6,207 bases of DNA from Nitrospinaceae bacterium (GTDB taxonomy: Bacteria; Nitrospinota; Nitrospinia; Nitrospinales; VA-1). Made by a program: the position numbers and the translations under genes. Numbering within the stretch: position 1 is the first letter of the stretch; each line of letters begins with the position of its first letter. Below the pieces are notes generated by a model. That model saw only the letters and a list, made by a program, of their open reading frames with translations, was not told where the DNA came from and did not search any database. The stretch covers positions 1 to 6,207 of the forward strand of contig JAJDBI010000029.1 of assembly GCA_029261435.1 (NCBI GenBank), given 5' to 3'. Shown one piece after another: positions 1 through 5,716 of this stretch.

Positions 1-18
1 CAAAATGAGATCTCTCAC
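1..18 (-). CDS. khpA: Start of a probable KH-domain RNA-binding protein (KhpA), truncated by the window edge
   Basis: Only six codons are inside the window, beginning with GTG at 18-16 and reading (M)RDLIL. A strong Shine-Dalgarno AGGAGG (complement of 24-29) sits 5 nt upstream, which makes this a convincing translation start. The identification rests mainly on context: in many bacteria the order is ffh, rpsP, a small KH-domain protein (KhpA), rimM, trmD. KhpA proteins also commonly begin with a short acidic and hydrophobic stretch of the type M-[KR]-[DE]-L-[IV]. KhpA is a roughly 75-80 residue single-KH protein that binds RNA, often together with KhpB. It would be the third gene of the minus-strand operon, 111 nt after rpsP. 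The start is well supported; the product is inferred. Confidence 0.6.
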
Positions 19-129
19 AATTCCCTCCTAGTCTACAGGAAACAAACCTCAGTATGAGGAGGAGCAACACAAACTTAGTATTCCAGTTCGCGCAATTGTG
101 AAAATCGCGGTTTTGCGAAATGAATGGGC
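19..129 (-). other. rpsP to khpA spacer with small hairpins
   Basis: This 111-nt stretch between the rpsP stop and the next GTG start has no ORF. It contains two short inverted repeats. TTCGcGCAA (87-95) pairs with TTGCGAA (113-119) around an A/T-rich loop, with one bulged base. CCTCA (47-51) pairs with TGAGG (55-59) across a 3-nt loop. Neither is followed by a U-tract on the minus strand, so they do not look like an intrinsic terminator. They may affect mRNA stability or translation of the next gene. Confidence 0.35.
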
Positions 130-375
130 TTAAGCCCCGACCCCGGCCTTTTTAAAGAGGGTCCCTACGGTTTTGCTGGGCTTTGCACCTTTCTTGATCC
201 AAGCCATAGCTTTTTCCGCGTCAACCTTACAACCCTCTTCATCGTTTAGTGGATCGTAGGTGCCCAGAATTTCAAGAAATCTACCATCTCTTGGCATTCT
301 GGAATCTGCCGCTACAATCCGGTAAAAGGGTTTCTTTTTTGCTCCTCGTCGAGTCAATCGAATTACAACTGCCAA
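130..375 (-). CDS. rpsP: 30S ribosomal protein S16
   Basis: This gene encodes an 81-residue S16, a small-subunit protein that binds 16S rRNA and helps 30S assembly; 80-90 residues is normal for bacteria. The N-terminal signature is intact: AVVIRLTRRGAKKKPFYRIV, followed by ADSR and the segment R-D-G-R-F-L-E-I-L-G-T-Y-D-P at about residues 30-43. The C-terminal part (DAEKAMAWIKKGAKPSKTVGTLF) also matches the family. The start codon is TTG (373-375), with AGGAGA (complement of 383-388) 7 nt upstream. The family N-terminus begins exactly there and no ATG or GTG gives a better start. It lies downstream of ffh on the same strand and upstream of the putative khpA, the usual arrangement. The noncanonical start and the hairpin just upstream of the ribosome binding site could tune its expression. 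Identification is very secure. Confidence 0.97.
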   Translation of the reverse strand: MAVVIRLTRRGAKKKPFYRIVAADSRMPRDGRFLEILGTYDPLNDEEGCKVDAEKAMAWIKKGAKPSKTVGTLFKKAGVGA

Positions 376-382
376 TGTACTT

Positions 383-388
383 TCTCCT
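383..388 (-). promoter_or_regulatory. Ribosome binding site supporting the TTG start of rpsP
   Basis: On the minus strand AGGAGA lies 7 nt before TTG at 375-373. Good spacing plus the exact S16 N-terminus downstream fixes the unusual TTG start. Confidence 0.75.
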
Positions 389-391
389 AAG

Positions 392-411
392 TTACGGGCT
401 TAGCCCGGTAA
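392..411 (-). other. Hairpin immediately upstream of the rpsP ribosome binding site
   Basis: TTAC-GGGC (392-399), a 3-nt loop (TTA, 400-402) and GCCC-g-GTAA (403-411) form an 8-bp stem with one bulged G. In the mRNA the stem ends 3 nt before the rpsP Shine-Dalgarno. A second stem, ATGGCG/CGCCAT (414-419 with 428-433, 8-nt loop), precedes it. These are visible base pairings; a regulatory role is inferred. I do not recognise a known ribosomal-protein leader. Confidence 0.45.
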
Positions 412-481
412 ATATGGCGTTAACACCCGCCATTAATTAATACGCAAATAAAACTATTACTTAGTTATGCATCACGTGTAA

Positions 482-516
482 TACCCCTTCATTTACCTTC
501 ATGCCCCGAAGGGGTA
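482..516 (-). repeat. 9-bp perfect inverted repeat in the ffh-rpsP spacer
   Basis: TACCCCTTC (482-490) is the exact reverse complement of GAAGGGGTA (508-516), with a 17-nt loop. An alternative local fold uses CCC-C(UUCG)G-GGG in the minus-strand transcript (about 505-514 region), and next to it TCGGG/CCCGA (521-525 with 531-535, 5-nt loop) forms another stem. No U-tract follows on the minus strand, so this is not a standard terminator. It may be a processing or stability element that separates ffh from rpsP expression. On the plus strand the 521-535 stem is followed by TTTTT at 539-543, but no plus-strand gene ends here. Confidence 0.45.
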
Positions 517-562
517 CTGCTCGGGACTGGCCCGATAGTTTTTAGACTCAATAAAAATTTAT

Positions 563-1909
563 TTAGAATGGCCGACCCGGCATGCCTCGTCCGCCCATCA
601 GGCTGCCAAAGTTCATACCGCCACCACGTGCAACCTTTTTCATCATCTTTTGCATTTGTGCAAACTGCTTCAACAATTTGTTCACATCATTCACTCGAGT
701 GCCACTGCCCAGAGCTATTCGACGCTTTCTACTGGCATTGATGATGTTGTGTTTTTCGCGTTCCCTCGCAGTCATGGAGTTAATGATCGCTTCAACCTGG
801 ACAAATGCACTGTTATCGATTTTCAAACCTTTGGTCAGTTTCCCAGCACCGGGGATCATTCCCAACAATTGTTCCATCGATCCCATTTTCTGAACCTGCT
901 TCAACTGGTCACGAAAATCTTCCAGGGTAAACGCGTTGCTCTTGAGTTTTTTCTGTAACTTTTCCTGTTCTTCCTGCTCGAAATTCTGCTCTGCCTTTTC
1001 GACCAGGGACATGACATCACCCATGCCAAGAATTCGAGAAACAATTCGGTCAGGATGAAACGGCTCTAACGCGTCGAGTTTTTCTCCCATTCCTATAAAG
1101 CGAATGGGTTTACCTGTCACTCTTCTGATGGAAAACGCCGCACCGCCGCGCGCATCACCGTCCATCTTAGTCAAGACCACGCCATCGATCCCGACAGCAT
1201 CATTGAACGTCTTGGCGATATCGGCAGACTGCTGACCCATCATCGCATCAGCCACAAACAACACCTCGTGCGGCTGAACCGTTTTCTTAATCTGCTTTAA
1301 TTCTTCCATCAAAGCATCATCGACCTGCTGGCGACCCGCAGTATCGATAATCACTATCTGGCTCATTCTGTTGACGGCTTCATCCAGCGACTTCTTACAA
1401 ATCGCTATCGGATCTTTCTCTTCCCCTGCGTCATACACCGCTACATCGAGATCCCGTCCTAAAACATGCAACTGTTCTATTGCCGCTGGACGGTAAACAT
1501 CCGCAGGGACAAGAAGACAGCTTTTTCCTTTTTCTTTAAACCGCTTGGCCAGTTTACCGACCGTGGTGGTTTTACCCGCCCCCTGTAGACCTGCCATCAA
1601 AATAATAGTCGGCGGCTTTGAAGCAATCGCAATATCAACAAACTCTTCGCCCAGCAAATGTGTCAAGTGATCGTTGACGATCTTGACCATCTGGTGCCCC
1701 GGTGTCAGACTTTTTAAAACTTCCTGACCGACGGCTTGCACACGGACTTCGGCTATAAAATCTTTGATAACCGGCAGACTAACATCTGCCTCGATCAACG
1801 CTACTCGAATTTCACGCAGGGCCTCATCGACATCGGTTTCCTTGAGGACTCCGCGGCCTTTTAATTTTTTGTAGATCGCTTCAAGGCGATCGGATAAATT
1901 ATCGAACAT
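563..1909 (-). CDS. ffh: Signal recognition particle protein (SRP54 homologue, Ffh)
   Basis: This is the 448-residue GTPase of the signal recognition particle. With 4.5S RNA it binds signal sequences of nascent membrane proteins and delivers ribosomes to FtsY at the inner membrane. The N domain (about 1-90) opens MFDNLSDRLEAIYKKLKGRG. The G domain has a P-loop GLQGAGKTT (107-115), DTAGR (189-193), TKMD (247-250), DARGG (252-256) and GMGEK (273-277). The Met-rich M domain (about 325-448) has the RNA-binding segment SRKRRIALGSGT (393-404) and a Gly/Met-rich tail. Length is typical. I choose the ATG at 1907-1909 because the family N-terminus begins there. An in-frame upstream TTG at 1999 would add 30 unrelated residues and lies in the likely -35 region. 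The residue after DTAGR is Gln where Leu is common, a minor variation. It is first in the minus-strand operon with rpsP; no strong Shine-Dalgarno is visible. Confidence 0.97.
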   Translation of the reverse strand: MFDNLSDRLEAIYKKLKGRGVLKETDVDEALREIRVALIEADVSLPVIKDFIAEVRVQAVGQEVLKSLTPGHQMVKIVNDHLTHLLGEEFVDIAIASKPPTIILMAGLQGAGKTTTVGKLAKRFKEKGKSCLLVPADVYRPAAIEQLHVLGRDLDVAVYDAGEEKDPIAICKKSLDEAVNRMSQIVIIDTAGRQQVDDALMEELKQIKKTVQPHEVLFVADAMMGQQSADIAKTFNDAVGIDGVVLTKMDGDARGGAAFSIRRVTGKPIRFIGMGEKLDALEPFHPDRIVSRILGMGDVMSLVEKAEQNFEQEEQEKLQKKLKSNAFTLEDFRDQLKQVQKMGSMEQLLGMIPGAGKLTKGLKIDNSAFVQVEAIINSMTAREREKHNIINASRKRRIALGSGTRVNDVNKLLKQFAQMQKMMKKVARGGGMNFGSLMGGRGMPGRPF

Positions 1910-1970
1910 GAAAAATTGGGCTAAACCCTTTAAATTTAAGGGGACTATCGGCTTTAATTGTAAGTCGATT

Positions 1971-1999
1971 AGTATATAATAACAACCCGCAATGCGCAA
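1971..1999 (-). promoter_or_regulatory. Candidate sigma70-type promoter for ffh-rpsP
   Basis: On the minus strand, TTGCGC (1999-1994) and TATACT (1976-1971) are separated by exactly 17 nt. The -10 matches consensus at 5 of 6 positions and the -35 at 3 of 6. A start near 1964 would leave a leader of about 55 nt before the ffh ATG. The -10 overlaps the divergent plus-strand TATAAT. Confidence 0.5.
1975..1980 (+). promoter_or_regulatory. Candidate -10 element for queC
   Basis: A perfect TATAAT lies 78 nt upstream of the queC ATG. The hexamer 17 nt further upstream (CTTTAA, 1952-1957) is a poor -35, so the promoter may need an activator or be weak. It shares two bases with the opposing ffh -10. 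Confidence 0.45.
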
Positions 2000-2028
2000 G
2001 CTGATTAGATTAAACCTTTAGCAAGCGC
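1994..2028 (+). other. Leader hairpin of queC
   Basis: GCGC-AA-GCT (1994-2002) pairs with AGC-AA-GCGC (2020-2028). This gives two helices of 3 and 4 bp around a symmetric AA/AA internal loop, with a 17-nt terminal loop. It would lie near the 5' end of a transcript started from the TATAAT at 1975-1980. I compared it with the preQ1 riboswitch classes I know and do not see their conserved sequence, so no riboswitch is called. Confidence 0.35.
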
Positions 2029-2057
2029 GGTGCAACAGCAAAACACCCGGAAAACCT

Positions 2058-2750
2058 ATGAAATCAGTAGTGTTATTAAGCGGTGGGCTCGATTCCACCA
2101 CAACCCTGGCCCTGGCCAAAAAAGCAGGATTCGACCTCCTCTTCTGCCTCACCTTCGACTACGGTCAGCGGCATCGCGTCGAGCTGGATCGGGCTCGGGA
2201 CATCGCTCGGCACTTCGGAGCAATGGACCACCAGATCATAAAAATCGATCTGCGGCAATTTGGCGGCTCAGCTTTGACCGACACCATCGAAGTCCCGACC
2301 GACCGGAACCAGGAGGAAATGACAGCAGAAATTCCGGTCACCTATGTTCCGGCGCGCAATACTATTTTCCTTTCGTTCTGCCTGGCTTATGCGGAGGTGA
2401 AACAAGCCAACGATATTTTTATCGGAGTCAATGCTGTCGATTATAGCGGTTACCCCGATTGCCGACCCGAGTTTATCAAAGCGTTTGAAACCCTCGCCAA
2501 CCTGGCCACCAAAGCTGGCGTGGAAGGAAAGGAATCTTTAAAAATTCATACCCCCCTGATCGAATTGAGCAAAGCAGAAATTATCCAGAAAGGTTTGGAA
2601 CTGGGAGTGGATTATGCCATGACCCATAGTTGCTATAGTCCAGTAGAGGGAGGAATTTCCTGTGGCGTGTGCGACAGTTGCCAACTGCGCCTGAAAGGGT
2701 TTCAAGAGGCTGGGGTCGAAGACCCGATTGGATACACCAAGACCGGTTAA
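2058..2750 (+). CDS. queC: 7-cyano-7-deazaguanine (preQ0) synthase QueC
   Basis: This 230-residue enzyme converts 7-carboxy-7-deazaguanine to preQ0 using ATP and ammonia, a cytoplasmic step toward queuosine in tRNA. The PP-loop ATPase motif SGGLDS is at residues 8-13 of the N-terminus MKSVVLLSGGLDS. Family segments VPARNT (97-102), GVNAVDYSGYPDCR (about 123-136) and HTPL (164-167) follow. The zinc site is complete, with C192, C202, C205 and C208 in the pattern SCYSP...CGVCDSC. Length is typical (about 220-235). The ATG at 2058 puts the PP-loop at its normal position; the ribosome binding site is weak (CGGA about 8 nt upstream). It is divergent from ffh and convergent with the small gene at 2833. 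The other queuosine genes (queD, queE, queF) are not in the window. All catalytic features are present, so the call is secure. Confidence 0.97.
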   Translation: MKSVVLLSGGLDSTTTLALAKKAGFDLLFCLTFDYGQRHRVELDRARDIARHFGAMDHQIIKIDLRQFGGSALTDTIEVPTDRNQEEMTAEIPVTYVPARNTIFLSFCLAYAEVKQANDIFIGVNAVDYSGYPDCRPEFIKAFETLANLATKAGVEGKESLKIHTPLIELSKAEIIQKGLELGVDYAMTHSCYSPVEGGISCGVCDSCQLRLKGFQEAGVEDPIGYTKTG

Positions 2751-2779
2751 CCACAAAGGAAGAGCTATCAACATTCTAT

Positions 2780-2812
2780 AAAAAATAACCCCCTCCTGAT
2801 TAGGAGAGGGTT
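2780..2812 (-). terminator. Intrinsic terminator of the small secreted-protein gene
   Basis: An 11-bp stem with one C·A mismatch is formed by 2787-2797 and 2802-2812, closed by a GATT loop on the plus strand. On the minus strand it is followed by A and then six T (2785-2780), a typical rho-independent layout about 20 nt past the stop at 2833. On the plus strand the 3' side is CACATTT, a poor U-tract, so any help in stopping convergent queC transcripts would be partial. Confidence 0.8.
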
Positions 2813-2832
2813 CACATTTCCTACCAGGCGGA

Positions 2833-3171
2833 TTACATTTTTGAGCCTTCTTCTTTACGCTCATGTATCTCTTTCTGCATTTGTTGGTGGGCATCTTCTT
2901 TCATGCCGCTACCTTCTTCCATTGCCCCTTTTTTTTCATGCTCATATTTACCGTATTTTTTTTCGTAGTATTCCTTGGAGTGATCTCCACCATGTTCGTC
3001 TTTATACTCATGTGCCATTCCACCGGCTTTGTGGCCCATATCCTTGGCGGCACCGCCACTGCCCTCTTCGTAAGCTTCTTTAGAGTGAGACTCACCATCG
3101 TGTGCTAAAGCAGTGGAAGAAGACAACATTCCCATAACGAGCAATAGAACTGCGAAAAACATTTTTTTCAT
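2833..3171 (-). CDS. Small secreted histidine-rich, highly charged protein of unknown function
   Basis: I do not recognise the family. The 112-residue product has a clear Sec signal peptide: MKK, a hydrophobic core FFAVLLLVMGML, then SSSTALA with likely cleavage after residue 23 (ALA|HDG). The predicted mature chain is 89 residues and compositionally extreme. It has 9 His, 17 Glu, 5 Asp, 14 Lys and 6 Met, but no Leu, Val, Phe, Trp, Cys, Pro, Asn or Thr. The tract EEGSG occurs twice. It is probably periplasmic and disordered or helical; metal binding through His/Glu/Met is a guess. The start at 3169-3171 is chosen because AGGAG (complement of 3178-3182) lies 6 nt upstream and the signal peptide begins there. 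An upstream ATG at 3213 lacks a ribosome binding site and would spoil the signal. It lies 86 nt downstream of moaB on the same strand and ends at a strong terminator. Confidence 0.8.
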   Translation of the reverse strand: MKKMFFAVLLLVMGMLSSSTALAHDGESHSKEAYEEGSGGAAKDMGHKAGGMAHEYKDEHGGDHSKEYYEKKYGKYEHEKKGAMEEGSGMKEDAHQQMQKEIHERKEEGSKM

Positions 3172-3233
3172 TTTGATCTCCTGGAATTTATGTCGGGGAT
3201 GAAACCTGACCATAAGAATAACAATAATAAATG

Positions 3234-3239
3234 AGTCAA
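3234..3239 (-). promoter_or_regulatory. Possible -35 element for the small secreted-protein gene
   Basis: The minus strand carries TTGACT (5 of 6 to consensus) in the moaB to small-gene spacer. An A/T-rich stretch follows, but no good -10 lies at 16-18 nt, only weak matches such as TCTTAT. No terminator separates moaB from this gene, so readthrough from moaB is equally possible. Confidence 0.25.
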
Positions 3240-3257
3240 TGAAAGCCTAAAATTCCT

Positions 3258-3770
3258 CTAGCGTTCAAGGAGGCGTGGCATTAATTCAACCAGGTTGCAG
3301 GGCTTGTGAGTGCTGTCGAGTTGGTGAACGAGGATCTGGTCCCACCCGTCTTTACAGGCCCCGGTTGAGCCCGGCAAGGCAAACAGAAAGGTGCCGTTGG
3401 CAACCCCTGCTGTGCAACGCGATTGCAGGCTGGATGTTTTGATACTTTCATAGCTCAGCATGCGAAACAGTTCACCAAAGCCGGGAATCGACTTTTCATA
3501 CAATTCCTCAAAAGCTTCGGGAGTGATGTCGCGCCCTGTCACACCTGTTCCCCCTGTAGCGATCACCGCATCGACATCGGGACTGGCGATCCACTTCTTC
3601 AATTGCTCCTGAAGCAGGTCTATTTCATCTTTGATGATTTTCTTTTCCACCAGATGGTGTCCGGCTCCTTTTATCCGATCGACTAAAGTCTGGCCGGATT
3701 TATCATCCGCTTCGGTACGGGTATCAGAAACCGTCAGCACGGCAATGTTCACGCATTTTTTCTCACTCAT
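3258..3770 (-). CDS. moaB: Molybdenum cofactor biosynthesis protein MoaB (molybdopterin adenylyltransferase-like)
   Basis: The 170-residue protein belongs to the MoaB/MogA/MoeA-domain family, which binds molybdopterin and in many members adenylates it before molybdenum insertion. Visible motifs are VLTVSDTR (11-18), TGGTGVTGRD (72-81), PGFGE (96-100) with FRMLSYESI, and LPGSTGAC (132-139). The C-terminal segment HKPCNLVELMPRL is typical of MoaB. Length equals that of the E. coli protein. The ATG at 3768-3770 follows AGGAG (complement of 3781-3785) at 10 nt. It is divergent from the SDR gene across 133 nt and is followed by the small secreted gene with no terminator between them. In E. coli MoaB is largely dispensable while MogA acts; in other bacteria MoaB is the active adenylyltransferase. 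Which applies here cannot be told. No other molybdopterin genes are in the window. Confidence 0.93.
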   Translation of the reverse strand: MSEKKCVNIAVLTVSDTRTEADDKSGQTLVDRIKGAGHHLVEKKIIKDEIDLLQEQLKKWIASPDVDAVIATGGTGVTGRDITPEAFEELYEKSIPGFGELFRMLSYESIKTSSLQSRCTAGVANGTFLFALPGSTGACKDGWDQILVHQLDSTHKPCNLVELMPRLLER

Positions 3771-3871
3771 TTTTTAATCGCTCCTCTTTCCTGAATTTAT
3801 CTCGGGTCTAAAAAGAATCGGTTTCTATAATTGCAGAACCCGGTTTATGGTAAATTGATGATTAGCGGGTG

Positions 3872-3881
3872 AGTATATCAT
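3872..3881. promoter_or_regulatory. Overlapping divergent -10 elements between moaB and the SDR gene
   Basis: On the minus strand TATACT (3877-3872) lies 18 nt from TTGCTC (complement of 3896-3901), a candidate moaB promoter. On the plus strand TATCAT (3876-3881) lies 15 nt after TTGATG (3855-3860), a candidate promoter for the SDR-rluD operon. Spacings are not ideal, but both -10s match consensus at 5 of 6 positions. They overlap in the same way as at ffh/queC. Confidence 0.35.
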
Positions 3882-3903
3882 AAGCAATTTGTGAGGAGCA
3901 AAA

Positions 3904-4611
3904 GTGCCAACAGCCATTGTGACAGGAGGAGCCATTCGGATCGGGCGAGCGATGGCCATGCATCTGGCCCGCAAGGGATTCAACATTGCCCTGCTTTATC
4001 ATAGTTCGGGCGAAGCCAGTGAGAACACTATAAAAGAGATTCAGTCACATAAGGTTCATTGTCAGGGCTATGAGGATGATTTACGAAACCTTGAAGAAGC
4101 TGAATTGTTCATCGGCAAAATCCTCAAAGATTTTGACGATGTTGAACTGCTGGTCAACTCTGCGGCCAATTTCATTCAGGAAAATGTAGAGCAGACACAA
4201 CTGGAATCTCTGGTCGACACCCTCAACCTTAATCTCATGGCACCTTATTTACTGATGCGTGAGTACAAACGCAAAGTGAACAAAGGTTTGATCGTCAATA
4301 TTCTCGACGAGCGTGTGGCAAAAACCCTGCCTACGTTCGCGGCTTATTCTGTCAGCAAAGTGGGTTTGAAACATTTAACCGAACTCGCGGCGGTGGAGTG
4401 GGGGAAGTCTATTCGAGTCAATGGTATCGCACCGGGACTCATCCTCCCTCCTCAGGGCGGCCCGCCTGATTATCTGGAAAAAGCCGCAAAAAAAGTTCCC
4501 ACAGGCACCCACGGTAACCTGGAACACCTCACTAAGGCTTTGGACTATCTGATGGAGAATACATTTGTGAACGGAGAAACCCTTTTTGTCGACGGCGGCG
4601 AATCTCTCTAA
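3904..4611 (+). CDS. Short-chain dehydrogenase/reductase, pteridine reductase (PTR1/FolM)-like
   Basis: This 235-residue single-domain SDR probably reduces a pterin or folate with NADPH in the cytoplasm. The cofactor motif is TGGAIRIG (7-14), with the Arg at position 12 typical of pteridine reductases rather than the common TGxxxGIG. N85-S86-A87 occupies the NAG position. The catalytic Tyr-Lys pair is Y148 and K152 (YSVSK). The usual catalytic Ser is replaced by Asp135 in VNILDERV, 13 residues before the Tyr. That is the arrangement of trypanosomatid PTR1 and E. coli FolM. IAPGLILPP (175-183) and the C-terminal VNGETLFVDGG complete the fold. The start is GTG, with AGGAG (3894-3898) 5 nt upstream. 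It is followed by rluD after only 2 nt. The substrate (dihydromonapterin, dihydrofolate or biopterin) is not determined by sequence; another SDR activity is possible. Confidence 0.85.
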   Translation: MPTAIVTGGAIRIGRAMAMHLARKGFNIALLYHSSGEASENTIKEIQSHKVHCQGYEDDLRNLEEAELFIGKILKDFDDVELLVNSAANFIQENVEQTQLESLVDTLNLNLMAPYLLMREYKRKVNKGLIVNILDERVAKTLPTFAAYSVSKVGLKHLTELAAVEWGKSIRVNGIAPGLILPPQGGPPDYLEKAAKKVPTGTHGNLEHLTKALDYLMENTFVNGETLFVDGGESL

Positions 4612-4613
4612 CG

Positions 4614-5558
4614 ATGGAACAATACGAATTCAAAATAGACTCAACTGCCAGCCGGGAACGGCTTGATATTTTTCTATCTACCCAACAAACTGAGATCAGT
4701 CGGTCACGACTGAAAAAACTGATTGTTGAAGGCCGAGTGACAGTCAACGGTGAGGTGCGACCTGTTGGATATAAAGTTCGAGAAGGAGACCAGGTCACCG
4801 TTCAGGTCCCTGCCCCGGTTCCTCTCGACGCAGTCGCAGAACCCATTCCACTGGATATTATTTTTGAAGATGAATATTTGCTCGCACTGAACAAACCTGC
4901 GGGCATTGTGGTTCATCCCGCACCGGGACATTATACTGGGACCCTGGTTAACGCCTTATTGCATCATTGCAAAGACCTCTCGGGGATTGGTGGGGTCGAG
5001 AGACCTGGCATCGTTCACCGGCTCGATAAGGACACCTCGGGACTGGTCCTCGTTGCCAAAACCGAATCTGCCCACAAAAATCTGGCGGCACAATTCAAGA
5101 AACGCGAAATCCGCAAAGAATATCTGGCCATCGTGAAAGGCAATGTTAAAAAGGATAAAGGTTCCATCCATGCCACCATCGGTCGCCACAAAGTTCACCG
5201 TAAAAAAATGGACACCAGGGCTTCAAACGGTCGTGAAGCCTCTACGGAGTATCAGGTCATATATCGCTGCAAAGATTGGTCTTATTTGAAACTCTGGCCT
5301 AAAACAGGAAGAACCCATCAAATTCGAGTCCATGTAGCGTCTATCCACCATCCCGTAATCGGGGACCAACTTTATGGCGGAAAATCTCCCAACCTCAAAA
5401 TGCCCAGACAGGCTTTACATGCTCATAAACTGGAACTTAAACACCCCGTTTTGGATTCAAGCTTATCATTCAACGCGCCACTCCCACCCGACATGGAAAT
5501 CTTCCTACAAACTCACGGGTATTCCTTCCCTGAAAAAATTGACGCCCTGCAGAAATAA
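4614..5558 (+). CDS. rluD: 23S rRNA pseudouridine synthase, RluD/RluA family
   Basis: The 314-residue enzyme isomerises uridines in RNA to pseudouridine; RluD acts on helix 69 of 23S rRNA. An N-terminal S4 RNA-binding domain (about 15-70) contains ERLDIFL and SRSRLKKLIVEGRVTVNG. The catalytic domain has LNKPAGIVVHP (92-102), HRLDKDTSG (135-143) with catalytic Asp138, and KTGRTHQIRVH (230-240) followed by HPVIGDQLYGG. Length and the S4 domain match RluD; RluC-type specificity cannot be excluded by eye. The ATG at 4614 begins 2 nt after the SDR stop and lacks a clear Shine-Dalgarno, which suggests translational coupling. No strong terminator follows; the next good element is the AT-rich zone about 150 nt downstream. 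Confidence 0.93.
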   Translation: MEQYEFKIDSTASRERLDIFLSTQQTEISRSRLKKLIVEGRVTVNGEVRPVGYKVREGDQVTVQVPAPVPLDAVAEPIPLDIIFEDEYLLALNKPAGIVVHPAPGHYTGTLVNALLHHCKDLSGIGGVERPGIVHRLDKDTSGLVLVAKTESAHKNLAAQFKKREIRKEYLAIVKGNVKKDKGSIHATIGRHKVHRKKMDTRASNGREASTEYQVIYRCKDWSYLKLWPKTGRTHQIRVHVASIHHPVIGDQLYGGKSPNLKMPRQALHAHKLELKHPVLDSSLSFNAPLPPDMEIFLQTHGYSFPEKIDALQK

Positions 5559-5630
5559 TAAAATTCACTCACCAACCAGACTAAAGCTTAGTAATTCAAG
5601 TTCTCTCACTGTTCCTGATTGTGAGTTATT

Positions 5631-5639
5631 TGTGGAAAG
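5631..5639 (-). promoter_or_regulatory. Possible isolated DnaA box (one mismatch)
   Basis: The minus strand reads CTTTCCACA, one base off the relaxed consensus TTWTNCACA. Alone it is weak evidence; it is listed because it shares the TTTCCACA core with the boxes further right. Confidence 0.3.
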
Positions 5640-5716
5640 ATTTTCAGCATCAGATATCCGATATTCAATTTCTCCTCTCAAAGAAGTATTTTCCTCAGAA
5701 GACTAAAAAATATCTC

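Noticed and set aside
1910..1999. 30-residue N-terminal extension of Ffh from an in-frame TTG at 1999
   Set aside because: The family N-terminus is MFDNLSDRL at 1909. The extension is unlike Ffh, has no ribosome binding site and overlaps the likely promoter.
1981..2057. preQ1 riboswitch upstream of queC
   Set aside because: A hairpin is present, but the conserved loop and tail sequences of the preQ1 classes I know are not visible.
2538..2894. 118-codon minus-strand ORF overlapping queC and the small gene
   Set aside because: It is antisense to the conserved 3' half of queC, spans the terminator and resembles no family I know.
3172..3213. 14-residue extension of the small secreted protein from an ATG at 3213
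   Set aside because: It has no ribosome binding site and would place charged residues ahead of a complete signal peptide, whose own ATG has AGGAG 6 nt upstream.
3826..3831. Perfect TATAAT between moaB and the SDR gene
   Set aside because: No -35-like hexamer lies at 16-18 nt; the site near 3872-3881 fits better.
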